Part shown: positions 6,808 to 14,479 of the stretch, in pieces
Position numbering within the stretch: position 1 is the first letter of the stretch
Layout of the letters: every line of letters begins with the position of its first letter
DNA from: an uncultured Oscillospiraceae bacterium
GTDB taxonomy: Bacteria; Bacillota; Clostridia; Oscillospirales; Acutalibacteraceae
DNA length: 16,438 bases
Direction of reading: 5' to 3'
Assembly (NCBI GenBank): GCA_900550095.1
Contig: URRG01000011.1
Span: 1-16,438, forward strand
Position numbers and translations under genes: made by a program
Notes under the pieces: generated by a model
The model's database searches: none
Seen by the model: only the letters and a program-made list of their open reading frames with translations
Told to the model about the DNA's origin: nothing

Positions 6808-9345
6808 TCAGTTGTTTTGGGTGCCGTTAGAGGCTTCTTCACCGCGCAGGGATCCGTAAAGGAGCCGGAAGAGAGACCTCTTCCACCGGGGAAGAGCGGC
6901 GAGCTTCTGCAGGCGGCAATTCTCCGCGGCTTCCAGGGCCGACTGGTATTCTTCCTCCATGATCGGCTGGCGGCTGAAAGCAGCCTTTTCTGCGAGAGAT
7001 TGCAGCGGTTCCGGAACCGTTTCAGGGCGGCATATTTTTTCCGCGGTCCTGTAGAGGAAAAGCACGGCGCGGATCCTGTCCGGATCGGAAGCACGCTTCT
7101 GCCTCCCTTTCATAAGAAGACGCCGCATGAACCATAAAAATCCCGCCAGAAGGATACAGGAAAAGCACCCTAAAAGGATACCTGCTGGGAAGTGGGCCTC
7201 GCCGCCTTCGGACTGGTTGGCCGGGGACGAGGCGGGAGAAGAAACGGCCGGAAGCGAAGGGGAGGACGTCTCTTCATCTCCAGCGGATGGCACGGCGGTT
7301 TCAGAAGAACTTTCCTCAGGCATTTCAGAAGGTTCTTCCTCTTCGGGATAGGGCATATTGGGATTTTGCGCAGAGCCTTCCGAATAGCCCGGAGTGGTCT
7401 CTACAGGCACCCATCCGTAAAGGGGAACGTAGATCTCGGCCCATGCGTGGCCTCTTTCGTCGGAGACATGGACCCAGCCCTCTGCGTCGCTGCCGCCGAA
7501 ATCCCGCTGGGGAACGATATATCCCTCTACATACCGGGCGGGAATTCCCATGGAACGGAAGAGAAGAGTCGCCGCCGTAGCGAAATGGACGCAGTAGCCT
7601 TCCCGGCTTTCCTCCAGAAAATACCGGGTGAAATCCTCACCCGGCGGAGTAGTTCCGGGAGAGAGGGAATACCGGCAGGTTCCGGTCAGATACCCGGTCA
7701 CAGCGTCGACCAAGGGCTGCAGGCCGGAATCCCCCTCCTGGGGGGCCCGCCAGTACTCCCGGCGGATCGTTTCCAGAACGGTATCCAGATAGGGAGAAAG
7801 ATCGTCCGGAATACGGGTGTATTGATATAAGGCAAACTGCCTGTAATCCATCTCAGCCTGCAGAAAAGCCAGAGCGTCGGCGGACAGAGCACCTTGCACG
7901 GAGGCGGAAAGATTGCGCAGATAAGCGGCGCGGTTCCGGTCAGGCTCCATGGTGAAGGCGTCCTCAAAGCCTTCGCCGTTTTCATCGTAGTATTGGGCGA
8001 TGGTGCAGAGGAATTGGGTCATGGAAGCGCGGGGGCCGATCTGATAGGCCTCCTCCATAGAAGCGGAGTAGGCTGTGAGGGAATACTGCTGCTTCGGAAC
8101 CTGAAAAACAAAGGATTGGTCGAAGGAGTATTCTGCATCTGCAGGAAGGGTCTTCAATCCTTGAGGAGCCAGCATGGAAGAGGTTTCTCCCAGCGCGTCT
8201 ATCTCGATGTGGGAAACGGAATAGGGCGCTGCCTGGCTGCCGCCCCAGTAGAGGAGCGGATTATACCGGTTCAGGGAAGAGGAGAGATTTTCATAGGCCC
8301 TGTTTTCCAGGATACGCCAGGAGGAATGGGTGTACGTCCCGCCGGTGAATCCCCGCAGATAGATGTCGGCGGGAGAATCGCAGCGGATCTTCAAAACGGT
8401 CTTTCCGCTGAAATCCAGATCGCCTTTGGAGGCCAGATCCACCCTGCTGGAGGTGAATTGACTGGAAGGCTCCCAGACGATATCGTCCGAGGGCGGCTGC
8501 TTCCCAAAAGAAGAAAAGAAATCCTCGGCGGAAACGCGCAGTTCGTCTATAGCTTCAGGCCGTTTAAACGTTTCCGGAGGAAAAACAGCCCAGATCAGAG
8601 TAAGAACAGCTAAAGCCGTGCAGAAGACCGCGGATGCGGTCTTTCCGCCGTCCCCTTCCGAAGCGATCCGCAGGCGCTTTTGATAAACATATTGGCGGAC
8701 ATATTCCTTTTTTGTAAAGCGCAGGAAGAGGGCCGCTATCGAAGCCAGCACCGGGATCAAGGCGTAAAGAGGGTGGAGGCTTCCGATGAGCAGGGGCGCC
8801 GCCAAAAAGGGAACCGACAGAACAAGGACCAGGGGAGCGCTGCGCAGACGGATCACACCCCAGGCTGTTATTTCCATCAGTACGAACATGAGGACCAAGA
8901 TGAAAAGGAAGCAATATTCCTCCTTGCGGAAAACAGCCTCGTCTTTCACCAAATAATGAGGAAACGTGCCGCCCAATTCCTCTTCGCAGGCGGAAAATAT
9001 TTGATTCACACAGAGAATGAACCCCTGGACGAAAATTTCCCGCGTGTTCCACACCAAAACGCACCAGCCCGCCGAACAAAGGGGCAAAGCCCATATGGCT
9101 ATTTTATGGAAAAAAAAGAGCGCCGTAAACAGAAAAGAAAACAGCAGGCAGACGGGCAGCAGAAGCGGCTGCAGAGAGCCGACAGGCAGGCTGAAGATTT
9201 CAATAAAAGGCAAATATGTTCCCGCACAAATCAGAAACAGCAGGAGCCAGTCCGTAACGGTCCGTGTAAGAAGTCCCTTTCGGTCTGTAGGAGAGAGAAC
9301 GGGGAAGGAGAGAGAACCCTCTGCGACGGAGATTTCCGGTTTCAT
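6808..9345 (-). CDS. Membrane-anchored transglutaminase-like protein (TgpA / DUF3488-type)
   Basis: Numbered from the ATG at 9345, this 845-residue protein has about six or seven membrane helices in residues 30-255. An extracytoplasmic domain follows, containing a Transglut_core fold (about 540-655) with Cys585 (EGYCVHFATA), His633 (GHAWAEIY) and Glu649 (WVPVETTPG), the last where many transglutaminases have Asp. Next come a Ser/Pro/Glu-rich linker (about 665-715), one more membrane helix (about 720-742) and a cytoplasmic helical tail resembling DUF4129. The family is papain-like; its substrates are mostly unknown and probably envelope proteins. I chose ATG 9345 over an in-frame TTG at 9369 because the ATG overlaps the DUF58 stop as ATGA (translational coupling) and has GGAAGGGGG just upstream. 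Downstream of moxR and DUF58 it completes the standard three-gene set; the MoxR ATPase may control its maturation or activity. Confidence 0.92.
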   Translation of the reverse strand: MKPEISVAEGSLSFPVLSPTDRKGLLTRTVTDWLLLFLICAGTYLPFIEIFSLPVGSLQPLLLPVCLLFSFLFTALFFFHKIAIWALPLCSAGWCVLVWNTREIFVQGFILCVNQIFSACEEELGGTFPHYLVKDEAVFRKEEYCFLFILVLMFVLMEITAWGVIRLRSAPLVLVLSVPFLAAPLLIGSLHPLYALIPVLASIAALFLRFTKKEYVRQYVYQKRLRIASEGDGGKTASAVFCTALAVLTLIWAVFPPETFKRPEAIDELRVSAEDFFSSFGKQPPSDDIVWEPSSQFTSSRVDLASKGDLDFSGKTVLKIRCDSPADIYLRGFTGGTYTHSSWRILENRAYENLSSSLNRYNPLLYWGGSQAAPYSVSHIEIDALGETSSMLAPQGLKTLPADAEYSFDQSFVFQVPKQQYSLTAYSASMEEAYQIGPRASMTQFLCTIAQYYDENGEGFEDAFTMEPDRNRAAYLRNLSASVQGALSADALAFLQAEMDYRQFALYQYTRIPDDLSPYLDTVLETIRREYWRAPQEGDSGLQPLVDAVTGYLTGTCRYSLSPGTTPPGEDFTRYFLEESREGYCVHFATAATLLFRSMGIPARYVEGYIVPQRDFGGSDAEGWVHVSDERGHAWAEIYVPLYGWVPVETTPGYSEGSAQNPNMPYPEEEEPSEMPEESSSETAVPSAGDEETSSPSLPAVSSPASSPANQSEGGEAHFPAGILLGCFSCILLAGFLWFMRRLLMKGRQKRASDPDRIRAVLFLYRTAEKICRPETVPEPLQSLAEKAAFSRQPIMEEEYQSALEAAENCRLQKLAALPRWKRSLFRLLYGSLRGEEASNGTQNN

Positions 9346-10523
9346 AAGACGCTTCCCCCTTCCGGACAAAGAGTAAAGAGACGGAGTCCTTCCTCGATCC
9401 GCCCTGGCTGCAGGCGCAGAAAGGAAAAGCCGGAGCCATGAAGGACGGTTTCATGAGGGGCATCCTGTTCCGTCACCGTGAGGACCGCGCGGGGGAATTT
9501 GCCGGCCAATAGAAAATGTTGTTTCAGCTCGTCCAGGGATACGGGACCCGAGAGAAAGATATGGGGCTCCCCCGAACGGAACGGTTCCGCGGTATACGTT
9601 CCCGTACCCGGAACGGAGGAAAGAAGCGCTTCCAGACAGGGAACCAGCTCCTTCTGGTCCTGCAGCAGGAAGGAGCACAGGCTTTCTGCAGCCTTTTCTC
9701 CGGAATGATCCTCCCACAGGAATTCTATAGGGAGACCGCTTGCGCAGAAGGCCAAGCCCAGAGCCGCGGCTGCTTCCAATGTTCCGTCCCGTTCCGCGGC
9801 GGAACCGCAGAAACGGATATACAGTTTTAGAGGGGGACGCGCGGGGCTGGCGTGCTCCCGAACGATCGTATCCCCAGTCCTTGCGGTGAGCTTCCAGTGA
9901 ACGTCCCGCAGACGGTCCCCCTCCTGCCAGGAACGCAGATCGAAAGTTTCCGACGGGTCGCTTCCCCGGCGCCTGGGATTGGAGTCCTCCACCCCTTCGG
10001 CGGGGGCAAAGTTTTCGCCCGCCGGTTCGTAAACGGGAATAGAGGGCAGAAAAAAGGCGGCTTCCGGCTGGGGCGGCGTAAGGGGAGCGGAAAAAAGCCG
10101 GGTAAAATCAAAGATTCTGCATTTGGAAAGAGAAAAGACCACACGGCCGCAGCATCCGGAAACACAGGGGATGGGGATACGGGTCCTGCGGGAGACAAGG
10201 GGGAATTCCAGCCCCTGCGTGAGAAGCTCCCCTGAAAAGGTATTATGAAGGGTCAGGCGTATCCTGCATTTGACAAGGGGAAGAAAAAACGGTTTTTCCG
10301 CTTCCAGCAGAAAGGAGCAAGTTTCTCCCTTCTGCGCTGCGGGGGAACCGGGGAGAAAGCGGAGACGCAGCTTCCTTTTCCCAAGAAGGAACAGAAGAAG
10401 GGAAAAGAGGGGGAACAGGAGTACGGCCGCAAAAAGAAAGAAGGAAATATATTCCGTGTAAAACACAAAAAAGGCGAAGCTTCCCAATAGCAGAAAAATG
10501 TAGAGTATCCATGCCTGAATCAT
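9342..10523 (-). CDS. DUF58 domain-containing membrane protein
   Basis: The 393-residue product has two closely spaced N-terminal membrane helices (about 4-22 and 24-47) and a soluble remainder. The DUF58 signature is clear at residues about 186-224: RRGSDPSETFDLRSWQEGD followed by RLRDVHWKLTARTGDTIVRE. DUF58 proteins often resemble a von Willebrand factor A fold and are almost always encoded next to a MoxR ATPase. The biochemical role is unknown; a scaffold or target of the ATPase is the usual suggestion. The start is ATG 10523, immediately after the moxR stop (TAAGCATG), with a GGAG about 11 bases upstream. A longer reading frame extends 61 codons upstream to 10706, but those residues overlap moxR in another frame and look random. 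The stop codon overlaps the transglutaminase start by ATGA. Confidence 0.93.
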   Translation of the reverse strand: MIQAWILYIFLLLGSFAFFVFYTEYISFFLFAAVLLFPLFSLLLFLLGKRKLRLRFLPGSPAAQKGETCSFLLEAEKPFFLPLVKCRIRLTLHNTFSGELLTQGLEFPLVSRRTRIPIPCVSGCCGRVVFSLSKCRIFDFTRLFSAPLTPPQPEAAFFLPSIPVYEPAGENFAPAEGVEDSNPRRRGSDPSETFDLRSWQEGDRLRDVHWKLTARTGDTIVREHASPARPPLKLYIRFCGSAAERDGTLEAAAALGLAFCASGLPIEFLWEDHSGEKAAESLCSFLLQDQKELVPCLEALLSSVPGTGTYTAEPFRSGEPHIFLSGPVSLDELKQHFLLAGKFPRAVLTVTEQDAPHETVLHGSGFSFLRLQPGRIEEGLRLFTLCPEGGSVL

Positions 10524-10525
10524 GC

Positions 10526-11482
10526 TTACACGCTCCGTTTCCTGGGGACAGGGACCGGCGTCTGTTCCAGGATACCGCTGAGGATCTCCCCGGCCTGCAT
10601 GCCGGCAAGCCTCGCCTTGGAAGAAGGCACGATCCTGTGGGCGGCCACGTCGCGGAATATGAAGGAGACGTCCCCGGGCACTACGTAGTCCCTCCCCTGG
10701 AGCCATGCCGCGGCCCGGCTCATGCTGCAGAGAGCGAGGGAGCCCCGAGGGCTCAGACCCAGGCGGATCAAGTCGTTCTCCCTGGTGGCCAGGGAAAGAC
10801 TGAGAATATACTGGTAGATTTCGTCGCAGATATAGACGCGTTCCACCAGCTCCTGCATGGCAAGAAGCTCTTTGGCGCCTGCCGCAGGCCTTACGGATTC
10901 CAGCGGGTTTCCCTGCTCCCGACGGCGCAGGATCTCCATTTCGTGCTCCGGACTTGGATATCCCATAGTCAGGCGGATCAGAAAGCGGTCCAGCTGAGAT
11001 TCGGGCAAAAGCTGGGTCCCTGCCGAACCGATGGGGTTCTGAGTGGCGATCACGGTATAGGGCTTGGGGACCTCTCTGGTGACGCCGTCCACGGTGATGC
11101 GTCCCTCTTCCATCACCTCTAAAAGAGCACTCTGCGTCTTGGAACTTGTCCGGTTGATTTCATCCGCCAGATAAAGATTGCAGAAGGCAGCTCCGGGCAT
11201 ATATTCCGATGTGCCCGTATCCCGGTTGTACATGGAAAAACCGGTTATATCCGAGGGCAGGGTGTCGGGCGTAAACTGTGTGCGTTTCCAGGTCAGCTGC
11301 GTCGCTTTGGAAAAGGCCATGGCCAGGGTGGTTTTTCCCACGCCGGGTATATCCTCCAGAAGGATGTGGCCTCGGGAGAGAATGGCCATCAGCGTTTTTG
11401 TGATTATGTCGTCCTTGCCTATAACGGCTTTTTTCACTTCTTTTATAATAGATATGGCTATATCGCGCAAAGGGATCCGCAC
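10526..11482 (-). CDS. MoxR-family AAA+ ATPase
   Basis: This 318-residue AAA_3/MoxR ATPase has Walker A at residues 47-52 (GVGKTT), Walker B at about 103-110 (LYLADEIN), sensor 1 in VIATQNP, the arginine-bearing LPESQLDRFL segment and a C-terminal lid domain (about 220-318). MoxR ATPases are thought to act as chaperones that assemble or activate partner proteins, typically the DUF58 and transglutaminase products encoded next to them, as here. The start is GTG at 11482. The frame is closed by TGA two codons upstream, so no longer form is possible. The ribosome binding site is weak (AAAG directly before the start, GGA about 15 bases away), so initiation may be inefficient. It is the first gene of the operon, with a promoter about 80 bases upstream. 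Confidence 0.95.
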   Translation of the reverse strand: MRIPLRDIAISIIKEVKKAVIGKDDIITKTLMAILSRGHILLEDIPGVGKTTLAMAFSKATQLTWKRTQFTPDTLPSDITGFSMYNRDTGTSEYMPGAAFCNLYLADEINRTSSKTQSALLEVMEEGRITVDGVTREVPKPYTVIATQNPIGSAGTQLLPESQLDRFLIRLTMGYPSPEHEMEILRRREQGNPLESVRPAAGAKELLAMQELVERVYICDEIYQYILSLSLATRENDLIRLGLSPRGSLALCSMSRAAAWLQGRDYVVPGDVSFIFRDVAAHRIVPSSKARLAGMQAGEILSGILEQTPVPVPRKRSV

Positions 11483-11558
11483 CTTTCATCTGTAATTCCA
11501 TAGCGTTGGGAAGGGATAAGACTGGAGCTGACGGTTTACATCGTATTCTGTCTTTCCC

Positions 11559-11588
11559 ATTATATAAAGAAAGCCGCATGGAATACAA
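11559..11588 (-). promoter_or_regulatory. Sigma-A-type promoter of the moxR operon
   Basis: On the minus strand: TTGTAT (11588-11583), an 18-base spacer and a perfect TATAAT (11564-11559). The predicted start is near 11552, giving a leader of about 70 bases before the GTG of moxR. It is divergent from the sirtuin gene. Confidence 0.7.
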
Positions 11589-11704
11589 TGGCTTTTTTCC
11601 GGTTGTAACGAAATATTCACCTTTTCGGCAGGCTGTGCGCCTGAAAGGGGATTCCCGCCTTTTGAAAAATCCTGTGAAGCCTGGGCGGCGGCAGGGGAAG
11701 ACGC

Positions 11705-11733
11705 TTGCTTTTCCGAGTGGGATATCCTACAAT
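11705..11733 (+). promoter_or_regulatory. Candidate promoter of the sirtuin gene
   Basis: TTGCTT (11705-11710), a 17-base spacer and TACAAT (11728-11733). The expected start (about 11740) falls almost on the ribosome binding site AGGGGG (11741-11746), so the leader would be very short. That makes the assignment less certain despite good hexamers and spacing. Confidence 0.5.
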
Positions 11734-11752
11734 ACAGGAAAGGGGGAATACT

Positions 11753-12499
11753 ATGAAGCAGGCAAATGAGCTTGCCGCTCTGCAGGCTATGGTGGACGAT
11801 TCCAGCAGGATCGTGTTTTTCGGCGGGGCGGGCGTTTCCACAGAGAGCGGGATACCGGATTTCCGCAGTGTGGACGGTCTGTATAACCAGCAGTACGCCT
11901 ATCCGCCGGAAGAGATGCTGAGCCATACCATGTTTCAGCTTCATCCGGAGGAATTCTACCGTTTTTACCGCAGCAAAATGCTGTATCTGGATGCAAAGCC
12001 CAACGCCGCCCACAGGAAGCTGGCCGAACTGGAGGCGGCCGGAAGACTTTCCGCCGTTGTGACCCAGAATATAGATGGGCTCCATCAGGCTGCGGGCAGC
12101 CGGAACGTATATGAGCTGCACGGCTCCGTATACAGGAATTACTGCACCCGCTGCGGGAAAATGTATACCGTGCAGGATATCCTGCATGGCGAGGGCGTTC
12201 CCCAGTGTTCCTGCGGCGGCATCATCAGACCCGACGTAGTTTTATATGAGGAAGGTCTGGATCAGGATGTTCTGCAGGGGGCGCTGAGGGCCATCCAGGA
12301 GGCGGATATGCTGATCATAGGCGGCACATCTCTGGTGGTCTATCCTGCCAACGGACTGGTGGGATATTTCCAGGGGAAACATCTGGCGGTCATCAATAAG
12401 AGCCCCACGCATATGGACGGAAGAGCCGACCTGGTGATTGCAGGCAGTATTGGGGAGATATTGGGAAAGATCCAAGTTTCGCGCTCCGAAACAGTATAA
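11753..12499 (+). CDS. cobB: NAD-dependent protein deacylase, SIR2 family (sirtuin)
   Basis: Sirtuins remove acyl groups from lysines using NAD+, releasing nicotinamide and O-acyl-ADP-ribose. In bacteria a typical target is acetyl-CoA synthetase. The 248-residue cytosolic protein has every hallmark: the NAD-binding GGAGVSTESGIPDFRS (24-39), TQNIDGLH (104-111), catalytic His123 in ELHGS, a zinc module with Cys131, Cys134, Cys152 and Cys154, and GGTSLVVYPAN (190-200). The Tyr/Arg pair that marks desuccinylase/demalonylase (SIRT5-like) sirtuins is not obvious in the FYRFYRSKM region (68-76); I would not assign acyl preference firmly. The start is ATG 11753, which has GGAAAGGGGG upstream; an in-frame ATG at 11705 is inside the promoter and adds non-family residues. 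The next gene follows after 41 bases and is probably cotranscribed. Confidence 0.95.
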   Translation: MKQANELAALQAMVDDSSRIVFFGGAGVSTESGIPDFRSVDGLYNQQYAYPPEEMLSHTMFQLHPEEFYRFYRSKMLYLDAKPNAAHRKLAELEAAGRLSAVVTQNIDGLHQAAGSRNVYELHGSVYRNYCTRCGKMYTVQDILHGEGVPQCSCGGIIRPDVVLYEEGLDQDVLQGALRAIQEADMLIIGGTSLVVYPANGLVGYFQGKHLAVINKSPTHMDGRADLVIAGSIGEILGKIQVSRSETV

Positions 12500-12540
12500 T
12501 TCCCCGTTTTCCTGCGAACACTCCCTTTGGGGGTGAAAAG

Positions 12541-13041
12541 ATGTCTGAAGGTAACGGAAACAGGAAAAACAGTCCGGCCGGCGGGGAAAAACGCCGGCCC
12601 GAGAAGACAGATACCGCAGGAATGCTGAATTTTATCCGCCAGGGAACTCAGATGGGCCGGCAGGGCATATTGGATCTGCTGGGGAAAACAGAGGATCCCG
12701 CTTTCCGCCGGGAGTTGAAACGTCAGTTGAGCGAATATGAGACGCTCTATGAAACAGCCGACGGGCTTCTGAAAAAACAGGGGGAAAACCAGGAGAACGT
12801 TTCTCCCATGGCGAGGTTTTCCTCCCAGATGATGACGGCCATGAAAACCTGGAAGGATCCCTCCGTCTCCCATATGGCGGAGATGATGGTGCAGGGCAAT
12901 ACCATGGGCATCACCGAGACTATCCGAAAGCAGAAGGCATACCGGGAGTCAGGGGATACAGATCCCAAGGTAGAGCAGCTGGCGGGAAAATTCCTTGCTA
13001 CAGAAGAAGAAAATGTGGAAGGAATGAAGCGGTTTCTGTAG
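12541..13041 (+). CDS. Conserved hypothetical helical protein (ferritin-like appearance)
   Basis: The 166-residue soluble protein has a disordered, charged N-terminus (about 1-25, rich in Lys, Arg, Gly and Asn) and then predicted helices throughout. The pattern is familiar from uncharacterised clostridial proteins: MGRQGILDLLGKTEDPAFRR near 38-57, then QLSEYETLYETADGLLKK (about 62-79), the block PSVSHMAEMMVQGNTMGI (about 103-120), and a final helix EEENVEGMKRFL. The spacing of Glu and His residues (QLSEYE, SHMAEMM, EEEN) recalls four-helix ferritin-like bundles such as DUF2383, but I see no clean ExxH pair, so metal binding is only a suggestion. The ATG follows GGGGGTGAAAAG. It lies 41 bases after the sirtuin and ends at a terminator. 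No function is assigned. Confidence 0.8.
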   Translation: MSEGNGNRKNSPAGGEKRRPEKTDTAGMLNFIRQGTQMGRQGILDLLGKTEDPAFRRELKRQLSEYETLYETADGLLKKQGENQENVSPMARFSSQMMTAMKTWKDPSVSHMAEMMVQGNTMGITETIRKQKAYRESGDTDPKVEQLAGKFLATEEENVEGMKRFL

Positions 13042-13047
13042 TCTGCG

Positions 13048-13076
13048 AAAAAGAGACGGCATTGCCGTCTCTTTTT
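13048..13076 (+). terminator. Bidirectional Rho-independent terminator
   Basis: A perfect 13-bp stem, AAAAAGAGACGGC (13048-13060) with GCCGTCTCTTTTT (13064-13076), has a 3-base loop. It starts 7 bases after the hypothetical gene and ends in a T run on both strands, so it also serves the minus-strand glycosylase transcript coming from the other side. Confidence 0.92.
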
Positions 13077-13095
13077 ATGTGCAGGTATGCAGGTT

Positions 13096-13409
13096 CTATA
13101 GATGCTTTTTGCAGTACCGAAATTCCAGTAGACCAAAAGCATCCGCCGGCGGTCTGCCGGCAAGATTTGCAACAAAAATACAGCGCTTCTGCAGTTCGCA
13201 TATAGTGTGACGGTATGAGACAGAAAGTATTCTTCCGCCTTCTCCGGAGATTCGAAACCGCCGGTTTTGTATTCCAGCCTCGCCCATTCCTTTTCGTCAC
13301 CGGGTTGATAGCTTCTGAAAAGATATCCTTGTGGCAGGGCAATCTTTGAAAGGGAGTATCTTTCGCTTTTCAAAACTGTATTATGAAGCGGAATACTCCT
13401 GTCCAGCAT
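13096..13409 (-). pseudogene. Relic of a GNAT acetyltransferase, frameshifted and 3'-truncated
   Basis: From ATG 13409 the frame reads like the N-terminus of clostridial GNAT proteins: LPQGYLFRSYQPGDEKEWAR (residues 25-44), then LEYKTGGFESPEKAEEYF. Sense is lost near residue 63-67 (about 13210-13225) and resumes in another frame as YRHTICELQKRCIFVANLAG followed by RPPADAF, which would be the next strand-helix part. That frame stops at TAG (13096-13098). The acetyl-CoA binding half of the domain is absent; the terminator of the opposing gene lies where it should continue. It sits 21 bases after the uracil-DNA glycosylase and was probably cotranscribed with it. The family likeness is from memory of typical sequences, so the pseudogene call is an inference. 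A single sequencing error could explain the frameshift but not the missing C-terminal half. Confidence 0.6.
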
Positions 13410-13430
13410 TATTTTCCATCGATCCCATCC

Positions 13431-14012
13431 TTAGAAGGTTTCCGGTTCTTTGAGCCCCAGCTCCTCCATTTTTTGCCGCAGCTTTAAAAAATCCTCAAAA
13501 GCGCCGGGCTTGCTGGAGGGATTGCGCAGAAGGGCCGCAGGATGGAGGGTAGCCATGAGAAGAACGCCGTTTTTTTCATAAAAGACTCCGTGCTCTTTAG
13601 TGATCTTGAAATCGGGACGGATGATCTTCATAGCTGCAATGCGGCCCAGACAAACGATGATCTTTGGCCGGAGCAGGGCCGTCTGGTTCCTGAGCCATCC
13701 AATGCATTGTTCCTGTTCCTCCGGCAGGGGATCCCGGTTCTGGGGAGGGCGGCATTTCACAATATTGCCGATATAGAGATCCCGGTGCCTGTCGAGCCCC
13801 ACAGCCGCCAGCATTTTATCCAGAAATTGGCCGCTGCGGCCTACGAAGGGCTCTCCCTGGATATCTTCCTGTTCTCCCGGGCCTTCCCCGATGAACAGGA
13901 CTTTTGATTCCGGGTTTCCTACGCCGAAGACCACTTGGCGGCATCCCCGGTGCAGCCCGCATTTTTGGCAGGAGAGACATGCCTCCTGCAGTTCCATCCA
14001 GTTATCGTACAT
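13431..14012 (-). CDS. Uracil-DNA glycosylase, family 4 (Fe-S type)
   Basis: This enzyme excises uracil from DNA arising by cytosine deamination, starting base-excision repair. The 193-residue length fits family 4. The four expected cluster ligands are visible: Cys15 and Cys18 (CxxC), Cys87 in VKCRPP, and Cys103 with the typical 15-residue gap. Motif GEGPGEQED (42-50) is the uracil-binding/catalytic loop of family 4 (GEAPG in many members). The second motif is HPAALLRN (157-164), and GRSGQFLD (58-65) completes the pocket. The start is ATG 14012, with GGAAAGGATGG about 6-10 bases upstream. Downstream on the same strand lie the GNAT relic and the shared terminator; upstream lie the structured repeats. 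I found no convincing promoter for it in 14013-14160. Confidence 0.94.
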   Translation of the reverse strand: MYDNWMELQEACLSCQKCGLHRGCRQVVFGVGNPESKVLFIGEGPGEQEDIQGEPFVGRSGQFLDKMLAAVGLDRHRDLYIGNIVKCRPPQNRDPLPEEQEQCIGWLRNQTALLRPKIIVCLGRIAAMKIIRPDFKITKEHGVFYEKNGVLLMATLHPAALLRNPSSKPGAFEDFLKLRQKMEELGLKEPETF

Positions 14013-14164
14013 GATATTCCATCCTTTCCATATGGCTCCAAATTTCGTTTTAGCGCTTCTGTATATTTTTGTTCCGTTTTCGGCTGAGGAAAGGCGGTTT
14101 TATGGGAGCAGATTTTCGCTCCGAGCAGAAAACAGAAACGCGTTAATATGCCCACCGGCACACG

Positions 14165-14275
14165 GGCGGCAAGAGCCGCCGCTCATCGCCAGCGAAATTT
14201 GAAACAAGTCCTTTGGATTTGTTTTGAGTTTCGGCATGCGCAGAGATTGATCTCTGCGCACACTTATACTGTCCT
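14165..14275. repeat. Tandem structured repeat, copy 1 (111 bp)
   Basis: This is the first of two adjacent copies. Bases 14165-14262 match 14276-14373 with only 3 mismatches in 98, and a 13-base linker completes the 111-base period. Each copy holds three successive hairpins. The first is GGCGGC (14165-14170) with GCCGCC (14175-14180) around AAGA. The second is AAACAAGTCC (14202-14211) with GGATTTGTTT (14215-14224), one G-U pair. The third is TGCGCAGAGAT (14237-14247) with ATCTCTGCGCA (14250-14260). Because 111 is divisible by three, both strands stay open and give spurious repeated ORFs. Strand of action is unknown. Confidence 0.85.
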
Positions 14276-14373
14276 GGCGGCAAGAGCCGCCGCTCATCGC
14301 CAGAGAAACTTGAAACAAGTCCCTTGGATTTGTTTTGAGTTTCGGCATGCGCAGAGATTGATCTCTGCGCACA
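14276..14373. repeat. Tandem structured repeat, copy 2 (98 bp of shared unit)
   Basis: This second copy directly follows the first and keeps all three hairpins, including TGCGCAGAGAT (14348-14358) with ATCTCTGCGCA (14361-14371). The three differences from copy 1 lie in the segments between the outer stems, at the CAGCGAAAT/CAGAGAAAC stretch and in the loop of the middle hairpin (TTT versus CTT). The outer stems are unchanged. It ends about 30 bases before the pduL promoter, so the pair lies in the divergent gap between the glycosylase and pduL. Confidence 0.85.
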
Positions 14374-14402
14374 TTATACCATAGAATTCCACGGATTTGG
14401 TG

Positions 14403-14431
14403 TTGAACTTTCTAAAAGGGAGGAGTAAAAT
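14403..14431 (+). promoter_or_regulatory. Sigma-A-type promoter of pduL
   Basis: TTGAAC (14403-14408), a 17-base spacer and TAAAAT (14426-14431). The start is predicted near 14438. The AGGGAGGAG inside the spacer is upstream of the transcript and cannot serve as a ribosome binding site. Confidence 0.7.
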
Positions 14432-14479
14432 AGAAAAAGCAGATTTTGTCCTAACTTATGAATGGAGATGGATATAGAC

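Noticed and set aside
10524..10706. A 61-codon N-terminal extension of the DUF58 protein
   Set aside because: It overlaps moxR in another frame, is low-complexity Arg/Gly-rich, and the ATG at 10523 gives the expected membrane-helix N-terminus next to the moxR stop.
14100..14384. Open frames on both strands over the tandem repeat, giving proteins with a repeated 37-residue unit
   Set aside because: Both strands are open only because the 111-bp unit is a multiple of three and contains no stops; there is no ribosome binding site, and the sequence is dominated by hairpins. It is better explained as a non-coding structured repeat.
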